64,000 bases of DNA from CAYVBE01 sp964572825 (GTDB lineage: Bacteria; Planctomycetota; Brocadiia; SM23-32). The position numbers and the translations under genes are program-made. The notes below the pieces were generated by a model that was not told the origin of the DNA, did not search any database, and worked only from the letters and a program-made list of their open reading frames with translations. Positions 44,718 to 54,531 of this stretch are shown here, in pieces (the first letter of the stretch is position 1; each line of letters opens with the position of its first letter). The stretch spans positions 1 through 64,000 of the forward strand of contig CAZNGS010000015.1 in NCBI GenBank assembly GCA_964572825.1, given 5' to 3'.

Positions 44718-46043
44718 ATGTTTAAGAGGTGTTTTTGGACTCCGGCCGCTGTGCTGCTGCTTCTGGTTTTGTCTCCTGCGGTCCGGGCAGATGAGGCCCT
44801 TGCGCCTGGCGACCTCGTCGTCGAGCCCCCTACGCTTCACTGCCTGGGCTTTCAGTGGTTCGGCGAGGGGGACGACAACCTGAATGCGACGGTCGAGGTG
44901 CGTTACCGCCGCGAGGGCGAGAGCGAGTGGAAGCGCGCGATGGATCTGGTGCGCCTGGCGCCGGACGAGGATCGGCCCCTGCTGGCCGGCAGTATCATCG
45001 AACTGCCTGCGGACACCGCATTCGAGTGCCGCCTGGTGATGAAGGACCCCGACGGGGTCGAGGGCCGTGCCACGCGTACCGTCACCTCTCGGACCGCGAA
45101 GCCGGCCGAGATTCCCCGGGACATGAACGTCCGGCACGCCTACATGGCCGAGTACCGGGGAGAGAGGCAAGAGCCGGCGCACTCGGGCCTGCTGAACGCC
45201 ATCTGGGGCGGCAACCTGTATAACCGGCGCTCCTCCGACTGGGCCGAGGGCGGCGACGTTATCCTACTCCACTCCGGCTACTACAAGGGCAAGAAGTTCG
45301 ACAAGCGCGATTTCCGCGGGCACCTGATCTTCGACAAGAGCGGCTGGCACGGCTACCCGCTGGGGCACGCCGGCGGCGACCGCCCTCTGGTCATCAAGGC
45401 GGCCGGGGACGGCGAGGTGGTTATTGACGGCAGCGGCATGCCGGAGCTGTTCGACCTGGCCGGGGCGCAGAACGTGATCATCGAGGGCCTTACGATCCAG
45501 AACTGCGAGATCGCCTTCCAGTTCGCCGAGGCGCGCAATCTGCGGCCCAGCCGGAACATCACCATACGCAACTGCACCATCCGGGATGTCGCCCACGTGG
45601 CCTATGGCAGCCACCCCGGCAACCGGGACATCCACATCACCGACTGCCGCCTGGAGGGCCGGCAACAGGCGATCATCGGCTCCTGGGGCAGCACGTTCTC
45701 GCGCCAGGCCATCACCATCAACGGCAAGGGCCACGTGTTCAGCCACAACCGGGTGGTGGATTTCTTCGACTACGTCAACGCCGGGCCCGCCTCCTCGGCC
45801 ATTGACGTGTCCCACAACGACATCCGGCGCACGGGCGACAACGCCATCTGCTTCAACCGCACCGTCAAGAACTGCCGCGCCATCCGCAACCGGGTCGTCA
45901 ATGGCGGCGACCCGCAACTGGACAACCGCAACCGCGTCGGACCCACCTACTGGATCCGCAACGTGGTGTTCAACCAGCGGTCCGCCCGCGGATTCAAGAA
46001 CGACGGCGGCATCGGGGCATCGTGGCCCTGCACAACACCATGA
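44718..46043 (+). pseudogene. Secreted parallel beta-helix protein, 5' part of a frameshifted gene (family copy D)
   Basis: The first 441 codons encode a signal peptide (LLLLVLSPAVRADE), the Fn3-like domain starting PPTLHCLGFQW, and a beta-helix module with IKAAGDGEVVIDGSG and NVIIEGLTIQNCE. Around 46013-46020 (the ATCGGGGCATC stretch) the frame breaks, leaving 8 residues of unrelated sequence before the stop. Reading on in the -1 frame gives the expected continuation, starting IVALHNTMTLYPLNFQ, so a one-base deletion in or near the G-run is the simplest cause. The tail with PHYGPR is encoded in the downstream piece. Confidence 0.8.
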
Positions 46044-47089
46044 CCCTCTACCCGCTGAACTTCCAAACCTACGCCTACGGGCGGCTGCAGAACAACCTTT
46101 TCCTGGGTGGCCCGAGCAAGGGAGAGCGGGCGGAGGCCGTCCAGGTGGTGCCCGGCCAGCGGACGCGACTGAACCACAACGGCTACCTGATGAGCAACGC
46201 GAAGTTCCTCTACGACGAGGAAGTCTGCCGGAGCTTCGGGGCGTTCCAGGAGGTCTCCGGACTGGGCGAAGGCGGCATCGGCGTGGATTTCTCCGACTTC
46301 GTCCGTGCCGCCAGCCCCCACGGGCTCCAGCGGGAATGGCCCCACAACATCAAACTGCTCGATCCGGAGAAGATAGACCTGCGCCTGGCCGACGGCTCCG
46401 AGGCCATAGATGCCGGTGTGGTGATCCCCAACGTCAACGAGGACTTCACGGGAGACGCGCCGGACCTGGGCGCCTACGAGCATGGCAAACCGCTGCCGCA
46501 CTACGGCCCCCGCTGCGAGTTCCCGGAGCCCTACCGGATGCGGGAGCCGAACGGAACCAAGCCGCCCGATGGTCGGCTGCTCGCCGACCCCGGCGATGTG
46601 ACAATACGTGTAGCGTGCGGCTCGCCATGGCCCTACGAGGACCCCGCCGGGCGCGTCTGGCAGGGGGACCGGAAATACAGGTATCCCCGCCCATGGGGTT
46701 TTGTGGGGAACCCGAACGCCTGGCACGACCAGCGCGGACGGGGCTCCGTCGGGGGCACACCGCTCACGCAGCTATACCGCTTCGAGCGGGCCGCTCTGGA
46801 CGCATACATCTTCACCGTGCCGCCCGGCGGGTATGCGGTCCGGCTGCACTGGATCGAGCGCTGGGGCGCCGGGCGGGTCTTCGACGTCACCATCAACAAC
46901 AGGAAGGTGCTCGATGACTTCGAAATCTTCGATGCGGCCGGGGGCAACCACCGACCGATCTCGCGGAAGTTCCCGGTGAAGGTGCGCGGCAACACCATCC
47001 TCATCGAGTTCGAGCGCGAGTCGGGCGGAACGCCCATGCTGAACGGCATCGAGATATTCAGGACCGACGAGCACGCGAAAGGAGACTGA
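46022..47089 (+). pseudogene. Beta-helix/malectin protein, 3' part of the frameshifted gene (family copy D)
   Basis: This 355-codon frame holds the rest of copy D: the end of the beta-helix, then DAGVVIPNVNEDFTGDAPD and PHYGPR, after which, unlike every other family member, the chain continues with a ~165-residue C-terminal domain. That domain reads TIRVACGSPWPYEDPAG, then a YRFERAALDAYIFTVPPG strand and VRLHWIER, typical of malectin/di-glucose-binding domains, which bind carbohydrate. There is no ribosome site before the internal ATG at 46022. Restoring one base near 46013-46020 would give a ~790-residue protein. It joins the next gene after 2 bp. Confidence 0.78.
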
Positions 47090-47091
47090 CC

Positions 47092-48060
47092 ATGGAATAC
47101 CGCAATCTGGGCAAGTGGGGCCTTCCCATCAGCGCCATCTCCGTCGGCGGCCACGCCGACTGGGGCAAGAACATCCCCGACGAATTGACCGAGGAGATCA
47201 TCGTCACCGCCTACGAGGGCGGGGTCAACTACTTCGACAGCGCGGAGAAATACGCCGACGGGCGGTGCGAGGAAGTCATTGCCGAGACCATCCGGAAACA
47301 CGACTGGCCGCGCGAGACGCTGATCCTGGGCACTAAGGTGAGCCTGGGTGGTGTGAGCGGTGCCACCTCGACCGAGAAGGGGATGCACCGCAAGCACATC
47401 GTCGAGGTCGTCGAGCGCTCCCTGCGGACATACGGGACCGATCACCTGGACCTGCTGTTCTGCCACCGGCCGGACACCTCCGTGCCGCCCGAGGAGATGG
47501 TGGTCACCATGAACCGGCTGATGCGGCAGGGCAAGATACTCTACTGGGGCACCAGCGACCACAGCGCCGAACTTCTGCTCAGGATGCACCGCATCGCCGA
47601 GGACCTGGGCATGGAGGGCCCGCACATGGAGCAGACCTGGTACAACGTGTTCGGGAGGGCGCGGATCGAGGACGAACTGCTGCCCCTGTTCAGGCGCCAC
47701 GGCATGGGCGTGACGGCCTACCAGCCGCTCTGCGGCGGCATACTTACGGGCAAGTATCAGGACGGCATCCCCGAGGGCTCGCGGCTGGAGCGCGCCACGT
47801 GGGCCCGGGACCGGTTGACCGATGAACGGCTGGAGAAGGTGGACCAACTTATGGAGGTGGCCGACGGCCTGGGCATGCCCGTCGCCACGCTCTCCCTGGC
47901 CTGGGCGCTGAAAAACCCCCACGTCAGCACGCTCATTGCCGGCGCCTCCAGGCCGGAGCACGTCCGCAGCAACCTGCAGGCCATGGAGGCCGCCGAGAAG
48001 CTGGACGCCGAGGTAATGGGAAAGATCGCCGCAATACAGGGCGAGAAGCTCCAGATATAA
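47092..48060 (+). CDS. Aldo/keto reductase (Kv-beta/YdjG-like), paralogue
   Basis: A 322-residue NAD(P)H-dependent reductase, a paralogue of the gene at 18038. Catalytic tetrad D49 and Y54 (NYFDSAEKYADG), K82 (GTKV) and H125 (LFCHRPD) is intact, and the cofactor-site SRPEHVRSN segment is kept. It carries an extra ~8-residue insert after the lysine (LGGVSGATSTEKG), so its pocket differs. ATG 47092 follows AAAGGAG. Located between the broken beta-helix/malectin gene and copy E, which links cytoplasmic sugar reduction to the secreted proteins. Confidence 0.9.
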   Translation: MEYRNLGKWGLPISAISVGGHADWGKNIPDELTEEIIVTAYEGGVNYFDSAEKYADGRCEEVIAETIRKHDWPRETLILGTKVSLGGVSGATSTEKGMHRKHIVEVVERSLRTYGTDHLDLLFCHRPDTSVPPEEMVVTMNRLMRQGKILYWGTSDHSAELLLRMHRIAEDLGMEGPHMEQTWYNVFGRARIEDELLPLFRRHGMGVTAYQPLCGGILTGKYQDGIPEGSRLERATWARDRLTDERLEKVDQLMEVADGLGMPVATLSLAWALKNPHVSTLIAGASRPEHVRSNLQAMEAAEKLDAEVMGKIAAIQGEKLQI

Positions 48061-48098
48061 GGCCTCATAGAAACCAAGGAACCGCGAGGTCCCGGAGA

Positions 48099-49952
48099 AT
48101 GAAAACACATGGTTACGTCGCGTTGTTTCTGGTTTCCTCCCTGGCTCTGTCACTCACGGCGGCCGACGCTGAGGACGTTGTGAAGCCGGACGCGCTGGTG
48201 GTGGAGCCGCCGACGCTCCTCTGCCTGGGGTTCCAGTGGTTCGCCGACGGTGACGACAACGGGAATGCCACCGTCGCGCTCGAGTTCCGCGCAGCGGGCC
48301 AGGAGGACTGGCGACAGGGCATGGACCTGCTGCGGGTCCACTACAGCGGAGATGAGGACGACGTTCCGCCGATGTTCGCGGGCAGCATTCTCGACCTGGA
48401 ACCGGGCACGGAGTACGAGTGCCGTCTCGCCCTGGAAGACCCGGACGGCGTGGAGGGGGATGCGACGCGGAAGGTGAAAGTGTCGACGCGCGAGGAAGCC
48501 GAGGCATGGGAAGAGGGCCCGGTGCGCCACGTGCATCCGGCGGACTACCGGGGCGAGATTCCCGACGGCGCCTACTACGGCCTTCTGGCCGCTTTTCGCG
48601 ATCGGCCCGGCAAGCGTGGCAAGGGCTGGGGCGCGGCCCAGGGGCCGGCGGAGGTCGAGCCCGGCACCATCTTCGAGGTCCACGCCGGCACCTACAAGGC
48701 CGAGCGCTATCATTACCGGGATGATTACTTCCTGATCGGTTTCGGCACCTACCACATCGCCGGTCTGAAGGGCACCGCCGAGAAGCCCATCGTCATCCGG
48801 CCCGCCGGCGACGGGGAGGTCGTCTTCGACGGCGCCGGGTGCTTCCGCCTCTTCGACTTCCGCACGGCCCGCCACCTGGTCTTCGAAGGGTTCACCGTTC
48901 AGAACACCGAGTTCGGCGTATGGCTGGGCGACTTCGGCGAGTCCATCTGGGCCGAGGACATCACCATCCGCGACTGCACGTTCCGTGAAGTGACCCACGG
49001 CGTCATGGGCCGGCATCCCCGGGGGCGGAACTACACTATCACGGACAACCGGTTCATCGGCCGCGGCCCGATGGGCCAGAACGTGGAGGCGAACATCGCC
49101 GTCGAGGTGGGCGGCAAAGGGCACGTGATCGCGCACAACTACTGCGAGCGGTTCTTCGATTTCTACAACGGCGCCCGCAACGGCGAGGTGACCTACAGCT
49201 ACATGTACGTGCCCGGCCAGGACAGCGCCATTGACCTGTACAACAACGACCTGCGGCAGATAAAGGACAACGCCCTCTGCACCGGCGGCCGCGTCCACAA
49301 CATCCGCTTCCTCCGCAACCGTGTGATCAACCAGGGCGGCGCCACGCTGGCGCCCTACGGCAACCCGGGCGGGCCCGTCTACTGGATCCGCAACGTTACG
49401 CACGGTGCGAAGGGCTTCAAGTCCCTGCGCAACGGCAATCTGGCCTACCACAACACCTGTGACAGCGGCCCCACCCGGTGGACGCACGATCACTCGGCTT
49501 ACGTCAACAACGTCTGGCTGGCGGAGAGGGCCCGCCGGGACAAGCGGCCGCAGGTGCTCTTCCCGCTCTCGGGCGCGCGTGACCACGTGATGGGCTACAA
49601 TGCATGGTTCCTGCCGCGGGAGGACGCCATCTTCGCCGCGGCACGCGGGGACAGGAGTTGGAAAACACTGCGGGAGTTTCAGCAGGCTCAGGACCGCCAC
49701 TGCGAGCACGCGGTCATGGTGGAACCGGACGACTTCCGGCGGATACCTGAGACGTGGGTGGAGTACGGAGGGCAGATATCTCCCGAGAACCTGGACCTGC
49801 GGCCGAAGCCGGACTCCCCGGTGGTGGACGCCGCGCTGCCCATTCCCAACGTCAACGACGACTGCGTCGGCCGGGGCCCGGACATCGGCGCCTACGAACT
49901 GGGTAAGCCGCTGCCGCACTACGGACCGCGCACGCCGGCGAAGACAGAATGA
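48099..49952 (+). CDS. Secreted parallel beta-helix protein (family copy E)
   Basis: A 617-residue exported protein, signal peptide with LFLVSSLALSLTAADA. The Fn3-like domain starts at PPTLLCLGFQW (about 36) with GSILDLEPGTEYECRL and DPDGVEGDATRKV. One beta-helix module follows (IFEVHAGTYKAERYHYRD, RPAGDGEVVFDGAG, HLVFEGFTVQNTE), with VGGKGHVIAHN and DSAIDLYNNDLRQIKDN lower down. The tail is IPNVNDDCVGRGPDIG ending PHYGPR. It has the simplest layout of the family. A binding or lyase role is inferred from the fold only. Confidence 0.82.
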   Translation: MKTHGYVALFLVSSLALSLTAADAEDVVKPDALVVEPPTLLCLGFQWFADGDDNGNATVALEFRAAGQEDWRQGMDLLRVHYSGDEDDVPPMFAGSILDLEPGTEYECRLALEDPDGVEGDATRKVKVSTREEAEAWEEGPVRHVHPADYRGEIPDGAYYGLLAAFRDRPGKRGKGWGAAQGPAEVEPGTIFEVHAGTYKAERYHYRDDYFLIGFGTYHIAGLKGTAEKPIVIRPAGDGEVVFDGAGCFRLFDFRTARHLVFEGFTVQNTEFGVWLGDFGESIWAEDITIRDCTFREVTHGVMGRHPRGRNYTITDNRFIGRGPMGQNVEANIAVEVGGKGHVIAHNYCERFFDFYNGARNGEVTYSYMYVPGQDSAIDLYNNDLRQIKDNALCTGGRVHNIRFLRNRVINQGGATLAPYGNPGGPVYWIRNVTHGAKGFKSLRNGNLAYHNTCDSGPTRWTHDHSAYVNNVWLAERARRDKRPQVLFPLSGARDHVMGYNAWFLPREDAIFAAARGDRSWKTLREFQQAQDRHCEHAVMVEPDDFRRIPETWVEYGGQISPENLDLRPKPDSPVVDAALPIPNVNDDCVGRGPDIGAYELGKPLPHYGPRTPAKTE

Positions 49953-49986
49953 ACCCGATGATTACCTCTCTTAGATAGGTGATGGT

Positions 49987-52017
49987 ATGAAAGTGCGAAC
50001 AATTCTCGTTGTTGTGGCAATCCTGTTGTTGGGCCCCCTCCTCGCCGCCGACGCGGGTGCTCAGGAGCCTCTGGATCTTTTTCAGCTCGGGCAGAGCTAC
50101 CGCACGCCGATGGATATGGTGGAGGCGTTCGCGGAGGCGCGGGGGCACGATTTCCGCTACCGGGCCTATCTGCCGCCGGGGGTCTCCATCTACTGGCGCT
50201 GGGCCAGGATGGACAAAACGCGCGAGATGATGGCCGACGTCAACTGCCGCGTGCTCTGCCTGGTTCCCTACTACGATTTCAAGGACGAAAGCCCGGAGGG
50301 GGCCGCGGGGTTCTTCGGCCTGGCGCTGGAGAACAACCCGGAGGTGCGGGCCTACCTGGTGGACCACTGGCCCCGCCGCGCCATGCCCATGGAGGAGAAG
50401 GAGGCCTGGATCGAGCAAAACCAGCCGAAGTTCGAGCTGATGGCCGAGACGGCCAATCGGGAGCACCCGGACGCCGCCCATCCGATGCGCGTGGTGCCCC
50501 GCGCGGCGGCCTTCATGGACCTGCTGCGCCACTGCGACAGGATACCGGGCTTCACCTATCCCGCCACGGCCTATAACGACGGCGGCCACCAGTCGAACAC
50601 GGCCAACTACATGTTCGCCGCGATGGAATATGCGTGGATCTTCGGCGAATCGCCGCTGGGCCTGCCCAACTACGCCGAGAAGACGCGCAAGGGCAAGACG
50701 GAGGCGCTCTTCGATCTGACGGAGCGGCAGGCGCTGGCGCTCCAGCGGCTGGCCTGGCACCACCTGACGGCACACCCCACCAGCGGCGTCGAGGTGCCCC
50801 GGCACGCGGGGGCTCCGGGGAGTCCACAAGACGTCAGCGTGCAGGCCACGCACCGCGCCGTGACCCTGACCTGGCCGGAGGTCGAGCGGGGCACGGACGT
50901 CTTCAATTACCTGGTGAAGCGTGGCGACGGGGCGGAGTTCGACAGCGTGATCGCGCACTTCGTGGACCGTACGGGCGAGAGCGGCCGGTCCTACACCTAC
51001 CGCATCGTCGCCGTGGACTTTGCCGGCAACGAGTCCGATCCGTCCGAGCCCGTGCAGGTTGACCTGCCGGTTGACCGCGAGGCCCCCGAACTGGCCGAGG
51101 TCTCCGCGGATCGCACCGCCGAGACCGTCCGGGTTACCTTTGACGAACCCGTCGCCGAAGAGACCGCGGCCGATCCGTCGAACTACCGGATCGAGGGTCT
51201 GGAAGTCCGCGAGGCGCGCGTGGCGGACCCGAAGACGGTGGTCCTGACCACCGGCGCCATGACGGAGGGCGAGGGCTACACGCTTCAGGTGACCGGCGTG
51301 GCCGACATGGCCTCCGAGCCCAACGTGGCATCTGACGTGACGGCTGATTTCACCTTTAAGCCCCCTGTGTGGACGAAATTCGATCTGGACAACTGGGAGG
51401 GCACGGAGATAGACGTCGAGGGCCCGCAGGTGCGCATCACCGCCAAAGGCAAGGGCGGGTTCCGCTCCTGGAACACTTTTGATCCCCCGGCCATGGCCGG
51501 CATCTACCGAGAAGTCGAGGGTGACTTCGACGTTCCGCTGGCCATCTCCAGGCAGGGCCAGGTGGCTGCCACCACGGAGTTGCCGCCCTACCAGCGCAAG
51601 GGCAACGTGAAGACCGGCTTCGTGCTGGCTGAGAACATCGAACAGATCGGCCAGGGCAGCTACGCCACCTTCTACCTGGACGATTCGACGCGCTTCCGCA
51701 TGATCGTCCACCGGGACTGGCTCATCACGGCGCGCGTCATCGGCGCGGGCGACCCCCGGAAGAACCGCGAAGGACTGGACCTGCCCGTCTGGCTGCGCTT
51801 CGTGCGCGAGGGCACCATGCTGACCGGCTACTACAGCCTGACCGGCGTGGGCGAGGACGACTGGCGGAAGCTCGGGTCCATTAACGCCGAGAAGATGCCG
51901 GAGAAGCTCGAGCTCGGCATCTTCAACATCAGCGGCGTCGAGGACGAGCATTCCACCGCCATGTTCGACCTCCGCGCCACGGGTGAGCAGAAGTCATACA
52001 CCAACGTGGGAGAGTGA
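49987..52017 (+). CDS. Exported SGNH-like protein with Fn3, Ig-like and lectin-like domains
   Basis: A 676-residue exported protein, signal peptide VVVAILLLGPLLAADAGA. The N-terminal ~260 residues resemble an SGNH hydrolase core: LFQLGQSYRTPMDMV in the position of the Ser motif (GQS instead of GDS) and YNDGGHQSNTANY with a DxxH-like dyad. Next come Fn3 (about 280-360: VTLTWPEVERG, YTYRIVAVDFAGNES) and a SbsA-like Ig domain (VRVTFDEPVAEETA). The C-terminal ~200 residues resemble a DUF1349-like jelly-roll. Esterase function is possible but the Ser context is divergent. Followed after 5 bp by the PhoD-like gene. Confidence 0.6.
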   Translation: MKVRTILVVVAILLLGPLLAADAGAQEPLDLFQLGQSYRTPMDMVEAFAEARGHDFRYRAYLPPGVSIYWRWARMDKTREMMADVNCRVLCLVPYYDFKDESPEGAAGFFGLALENNPEVRAYLVDHWPRRAMPMEEKEAWIEQNQPKFELMAETANREHPDAAHPMRVVPRAAAFMDLLRHCDRIPGFTYPATAYNDGGHQSNTANYMFAAMEYAWIFGESPLGLPNYAEKTRKGKTEALFDLTERQALALQRLAWHHLTAHPTSGVEVPRHAGAPGSPQDVSVQATHRAVTLTWPEVERGTDVFNYLVKRGDGAEFDSVIAHFVDRTGESGRSYTYRIVAVDFAGNESDPSEPVQVDLPVDREAPELAEVSADRTAETVRVTFDEPVAEETAADPSNYRIEGLEVREARVADPKTVVLTTGAMTEGEGYTLQVTGVADMASEPNVASDVTADFTFKPPVWTKFDLDNWEGTEIDVEGPQVRITAKGKGGFRSWNTFDPPAMAGIYREVEGDFDVPLAISRQGQVAATTELPPYQRKGNVKTGFVLAENIEQIGQGSYATFYLDDSTRFRMIVHRDWLITARVIGAGDPRKNREGLDLPVWLRFVREGTMLTGYYSLTGVGEDDWRKLGSINAEKMPEKLELGIFNISGVEDEHSTAMFDLRATGEQKSYTNVGE

Positions 52018-52022
52018 CGGCG

Positions 52023-54518
52023 ATGAGGACGCTGATACGCTGGACGAATGTGGTAATCTTCGGGCTTGCGATCTGCTTTCTACTGACGGGCTCCGTTCAA
52101 GGCGCGGAGGTCCGCAGCCGTCTGCCCGAGGGCATTACGCGCCCCTGGATCGGGCCGGACTACTGGGCCGAGGACGGCAAGCTCCATCCCGACGACTGGC
52201 GGCTGAGCGACGGACGGATCGAGTGCCTGGACGCCGGCCCCGGCAACCAGCTACACCTCCTTACGCGCGAGTTGGCGCCGCACGACGGCCGGCTGGAGAT
52301 GTCCCTCCGCATGGGGCGGCTGAACCAGCGGACGGAGGGCTTTGCGGGATTCCTGTTCGCCGTGACCGGGGCCGAGAACGAGTACCGAGCCAATCTGCTG
52401 GACAACAAGTTCGTCCGCGCGGGGCTGGACGGCGCCGGTCACCTGGTCATCGGCGACCAGAAATCGGCGGAGGCGCTGCCCGAGAGCGCACTGGACCATC
52501 TGCTGCTGAAGATGACCGCCTACTGCACCGACAATCGCGCGGAGGTCTCTCTCCGGGCTTTGGCGTCGGCGGAGGGCGAGGCACTTCTGGAGTTCTCCGG
52601 GGCGGTTGAGAAGGAACCCCTGGCGGGCAACCTGGCGCTGACCTGCGACGGCAAGGCGCGGTTCTGGTTCCGGGACTGGCGCGTCGCGGGCGACAAGGTG
52701 GTGGAGCGCCCCGACCACCGCTTCGGACCCATCCTGTGGACGCAGTACACGCTGCACGAGGGGACGCTGAAGATGACGGCGTTCATGCCGGCCCTGGCCG
52801 AGGGGGACAACCAGACGGTGAGCCTGGAGATAAGGCGGAATGGCCGCTGGCAAGAAGTCGCCCGGGCGCGCATTCAGTCCCTTCCGGACCCATCGATGTG
52901 GCGGCGCGGTTGTGCCACGGCGCACCTGCGCGTCGAGAACTGGGACGATACCCGCGACACGCCCTATCGCGCGGTGTATCGGCTGCGCACGGCCGACAGC
53001 TTCTTCACCGATCGCTGGGAGGGTGTGATCCGCCGCAACCCCGTGGACAGGGAAGTCGTCTCCCTCAGCGTCGTCACCGGCATGGGCCGCATCGCCTACC
53101 CCAACCATTACATGCAGCAGAACCTGCTGGCCCAGGACCCCGACGTGGCCTTCTTCAGCGGCGACCAGGTCTACGGCGCCAGTTACGTGATGTTCGGCTG
53201 GAGCTTCCGGCAGTTGCTGCGGGACCGGCCGTCGGTCTGCACGCCCGACGACCACGACGTGAGCGCCAACGACCTGTGGGGCCGGGGCGGTGAGCTGTGG
53301 CCCGAGGGAGCAACACGGGCCTTCGGCGGATATCGGGCCTCCCCCGAGTTCGTCAACATGATTCACCGCATGCAGACCGCCCATCTGCCCGACGGCTACG
53401 ATCCCACGCCGAGCAAGAACGGCATCAGCGTCTATTACACCGCCATGGACTACGGCCGGGTCAGTTTCGGCATCATCGACGACCGGCACTGGAAGTCCGC
53501 CCCGGGCCAGGCCCTCGACCATCCGGTGGGCCACGACAACTTCAACAACATGGAGAAGGTCAAGGCCGAGTACGGCAAGTACGACACGCGCGAACTGGAT
53601 AAGCCCGGGCTGGAACTGCTCGGCGAGCGGCAGCTGGCTTTCCTGGACCACTGGGCGGCCGACTGGCGGGGGGTGGACATGAAGATGCTGCTGCACCAGT
53701 CGCCCTTCTGCCAGTCCAGCAACTACGGGGGCGGATTGTGGCCGCCCGACCTGGACACCAACGGCTGGCCCCAGTCGGCGCGCGATCGAGCCCTGCGCAC
53801 CATTCGGAAGGGCTTCGCCGCCATGGCGGGCGGCGACACGCACCTGGGGATGCTGCTGCAGCACGGCGTGGACCACTGGAGAGACGCCGGGTGGCAATAC
53901 GTCTGCCCGGCCGGCGCGCCGGTAAGCAACCGCAACTGGAACCCGGGCTTTCCCGGCGGGAATCATCGTCCGGACATGCCGGACTACACCGGGGACTACA
54001 AGGACGCGTTCGGCAACAGGATGACCGTGTGGGCCGTGTCCAACCCGGGAAGCGAATTCGCCCACAACTACTGGGAGCCCGACGGCAGCCTGGTGGACCG
54101 GCTGCAGAAGCGCGTGGCCGGCTACGGGATCATCCGGTTCGACAAACTGGACCTGGCCTACACCTTCGAGTGCTACCCCATCTACGACCGGTTGGAGGAC
54201 CCCGCCGCGGCGGACCAGTATCCCGGATGGCCCCGCAGAGTGCCGCTGGAGAGCAACTACGGCCGCAGAGCCACCGGTTACCTGCCGGCCCTCAGGTTCC
54301 AGGGTGGCGGTCGCCCGGCCGTGCAGGTGGTGGATGAGACAACGGGAGAGATCGTTTACACCAGGCGCGTTGTGGCGGACGTTTTCCGCCCCCCGGTCTT
54401 CGGGGACGGCCCCTACCGGGTGGCGGTCGGGGAGGTGGGCGGCCCCGACGTGACCGTGATTGAGGGACTCCGCCCGCTGCCCAAATGCCCCCGGAAGGTA
54501 ATCGAGGTCGAGTTTTGA
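52023..54518 (+). CDS. Exported PhoD-like metallophosphatase with N-terminal lectin-like domain
   Basis: An 831-residue exported protein, signal anchor NVVIFGLAICFLLTGSVQG. The first ~200 residues are a beta-sandwich of the concanavalin type (LLTRELAPHDGRLEMSLRM, FAGFLFAVTG). The C-terminal half is PhoD-like: AFFSGDQVYG (about 375-384), TPDDHDVSANDLWG (406-419), FLDHWAADWRG and GGDTHLGMLLQHG (about 603), the metal-binding Asp/Asn/His residues of alkaline phosphatase D. It would hydrolyse phosphate mono- or diesters on an extracellular substrate. The start is ATG 52023 with GGAGAG nine bases upstream; GTG 52014 is too close to it. Confidence 0.8.
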   Translation: MRTLIRWTNVVIFGLAICFLLTGSVQGAEVRSRLPEGITRPWIGPDYWAEDGKLHPDDWRLSDGRIECLDAGPGNQLHLLTRELAPHDGRLEMSLRMGRLNQRTEGFAGFLFAVTGAENEYRANLLDNKFVRAGLDGAGHLVIGDQKSAEALPESALDHLLLKMTAYCTDNRAEVSLRALASAEGEALLEFSGAVEKEPLAGNLALTCDGKARFWFRDWRVAGDKVVERPDHRFGPILWTQYTLHEGTLKMTAFMPALAEGDNQTVSLEIRRNGRWQEVARARIQSLPDPSMWRRGCATAHLRVENWDDTRDTPYRAVYRLRTADSFFTDRWEGVIRRNPVDREVVSLSVVTGMGRIAYPNHYMQQNLLAQDPDVAFFSGDQVYGASYVMFGWSFRQLLRDRPSVCTPDDHDVSANDLWGRGGELWPEGATRAFGGYRASPEFVNMIHRMQTAHLPDGYDPTPSKNGISVYYTAMDYGRVSFGIIDDRHWKSAPGQALDHPVGHDNFNNMEKVKAEYGKYDTRELDKPGLELLGERQLAFLDHWAADWRGVDMKMLLHQSPFCQSSNYGGGLWPPDLDTNGWPQSARDRALRTIRKGFAAMAGGDTHLGMLLQHGVDHWRDAGWQYVCPAGAPVSNRNWNPGFPGGNHRPDMPDYTGDYKDAFGNRMTVWAVSNPGSEFAHNYWEPDGSLVDRLQKRVAGYGIIRFDKLDLAYTFECYPIYDRLEDPAAADQYPGWPRRVPLESNYGRRATGYLPALRFQGGGRPAVQVVDETTGEIVYTRRVVADVFRPPVFGDGPYRVAVGEVGGPDVTVIEGLRPLPKCPRKVIEVEF

Positions 54519-54531
54519 GCGGGAGTCTGCA

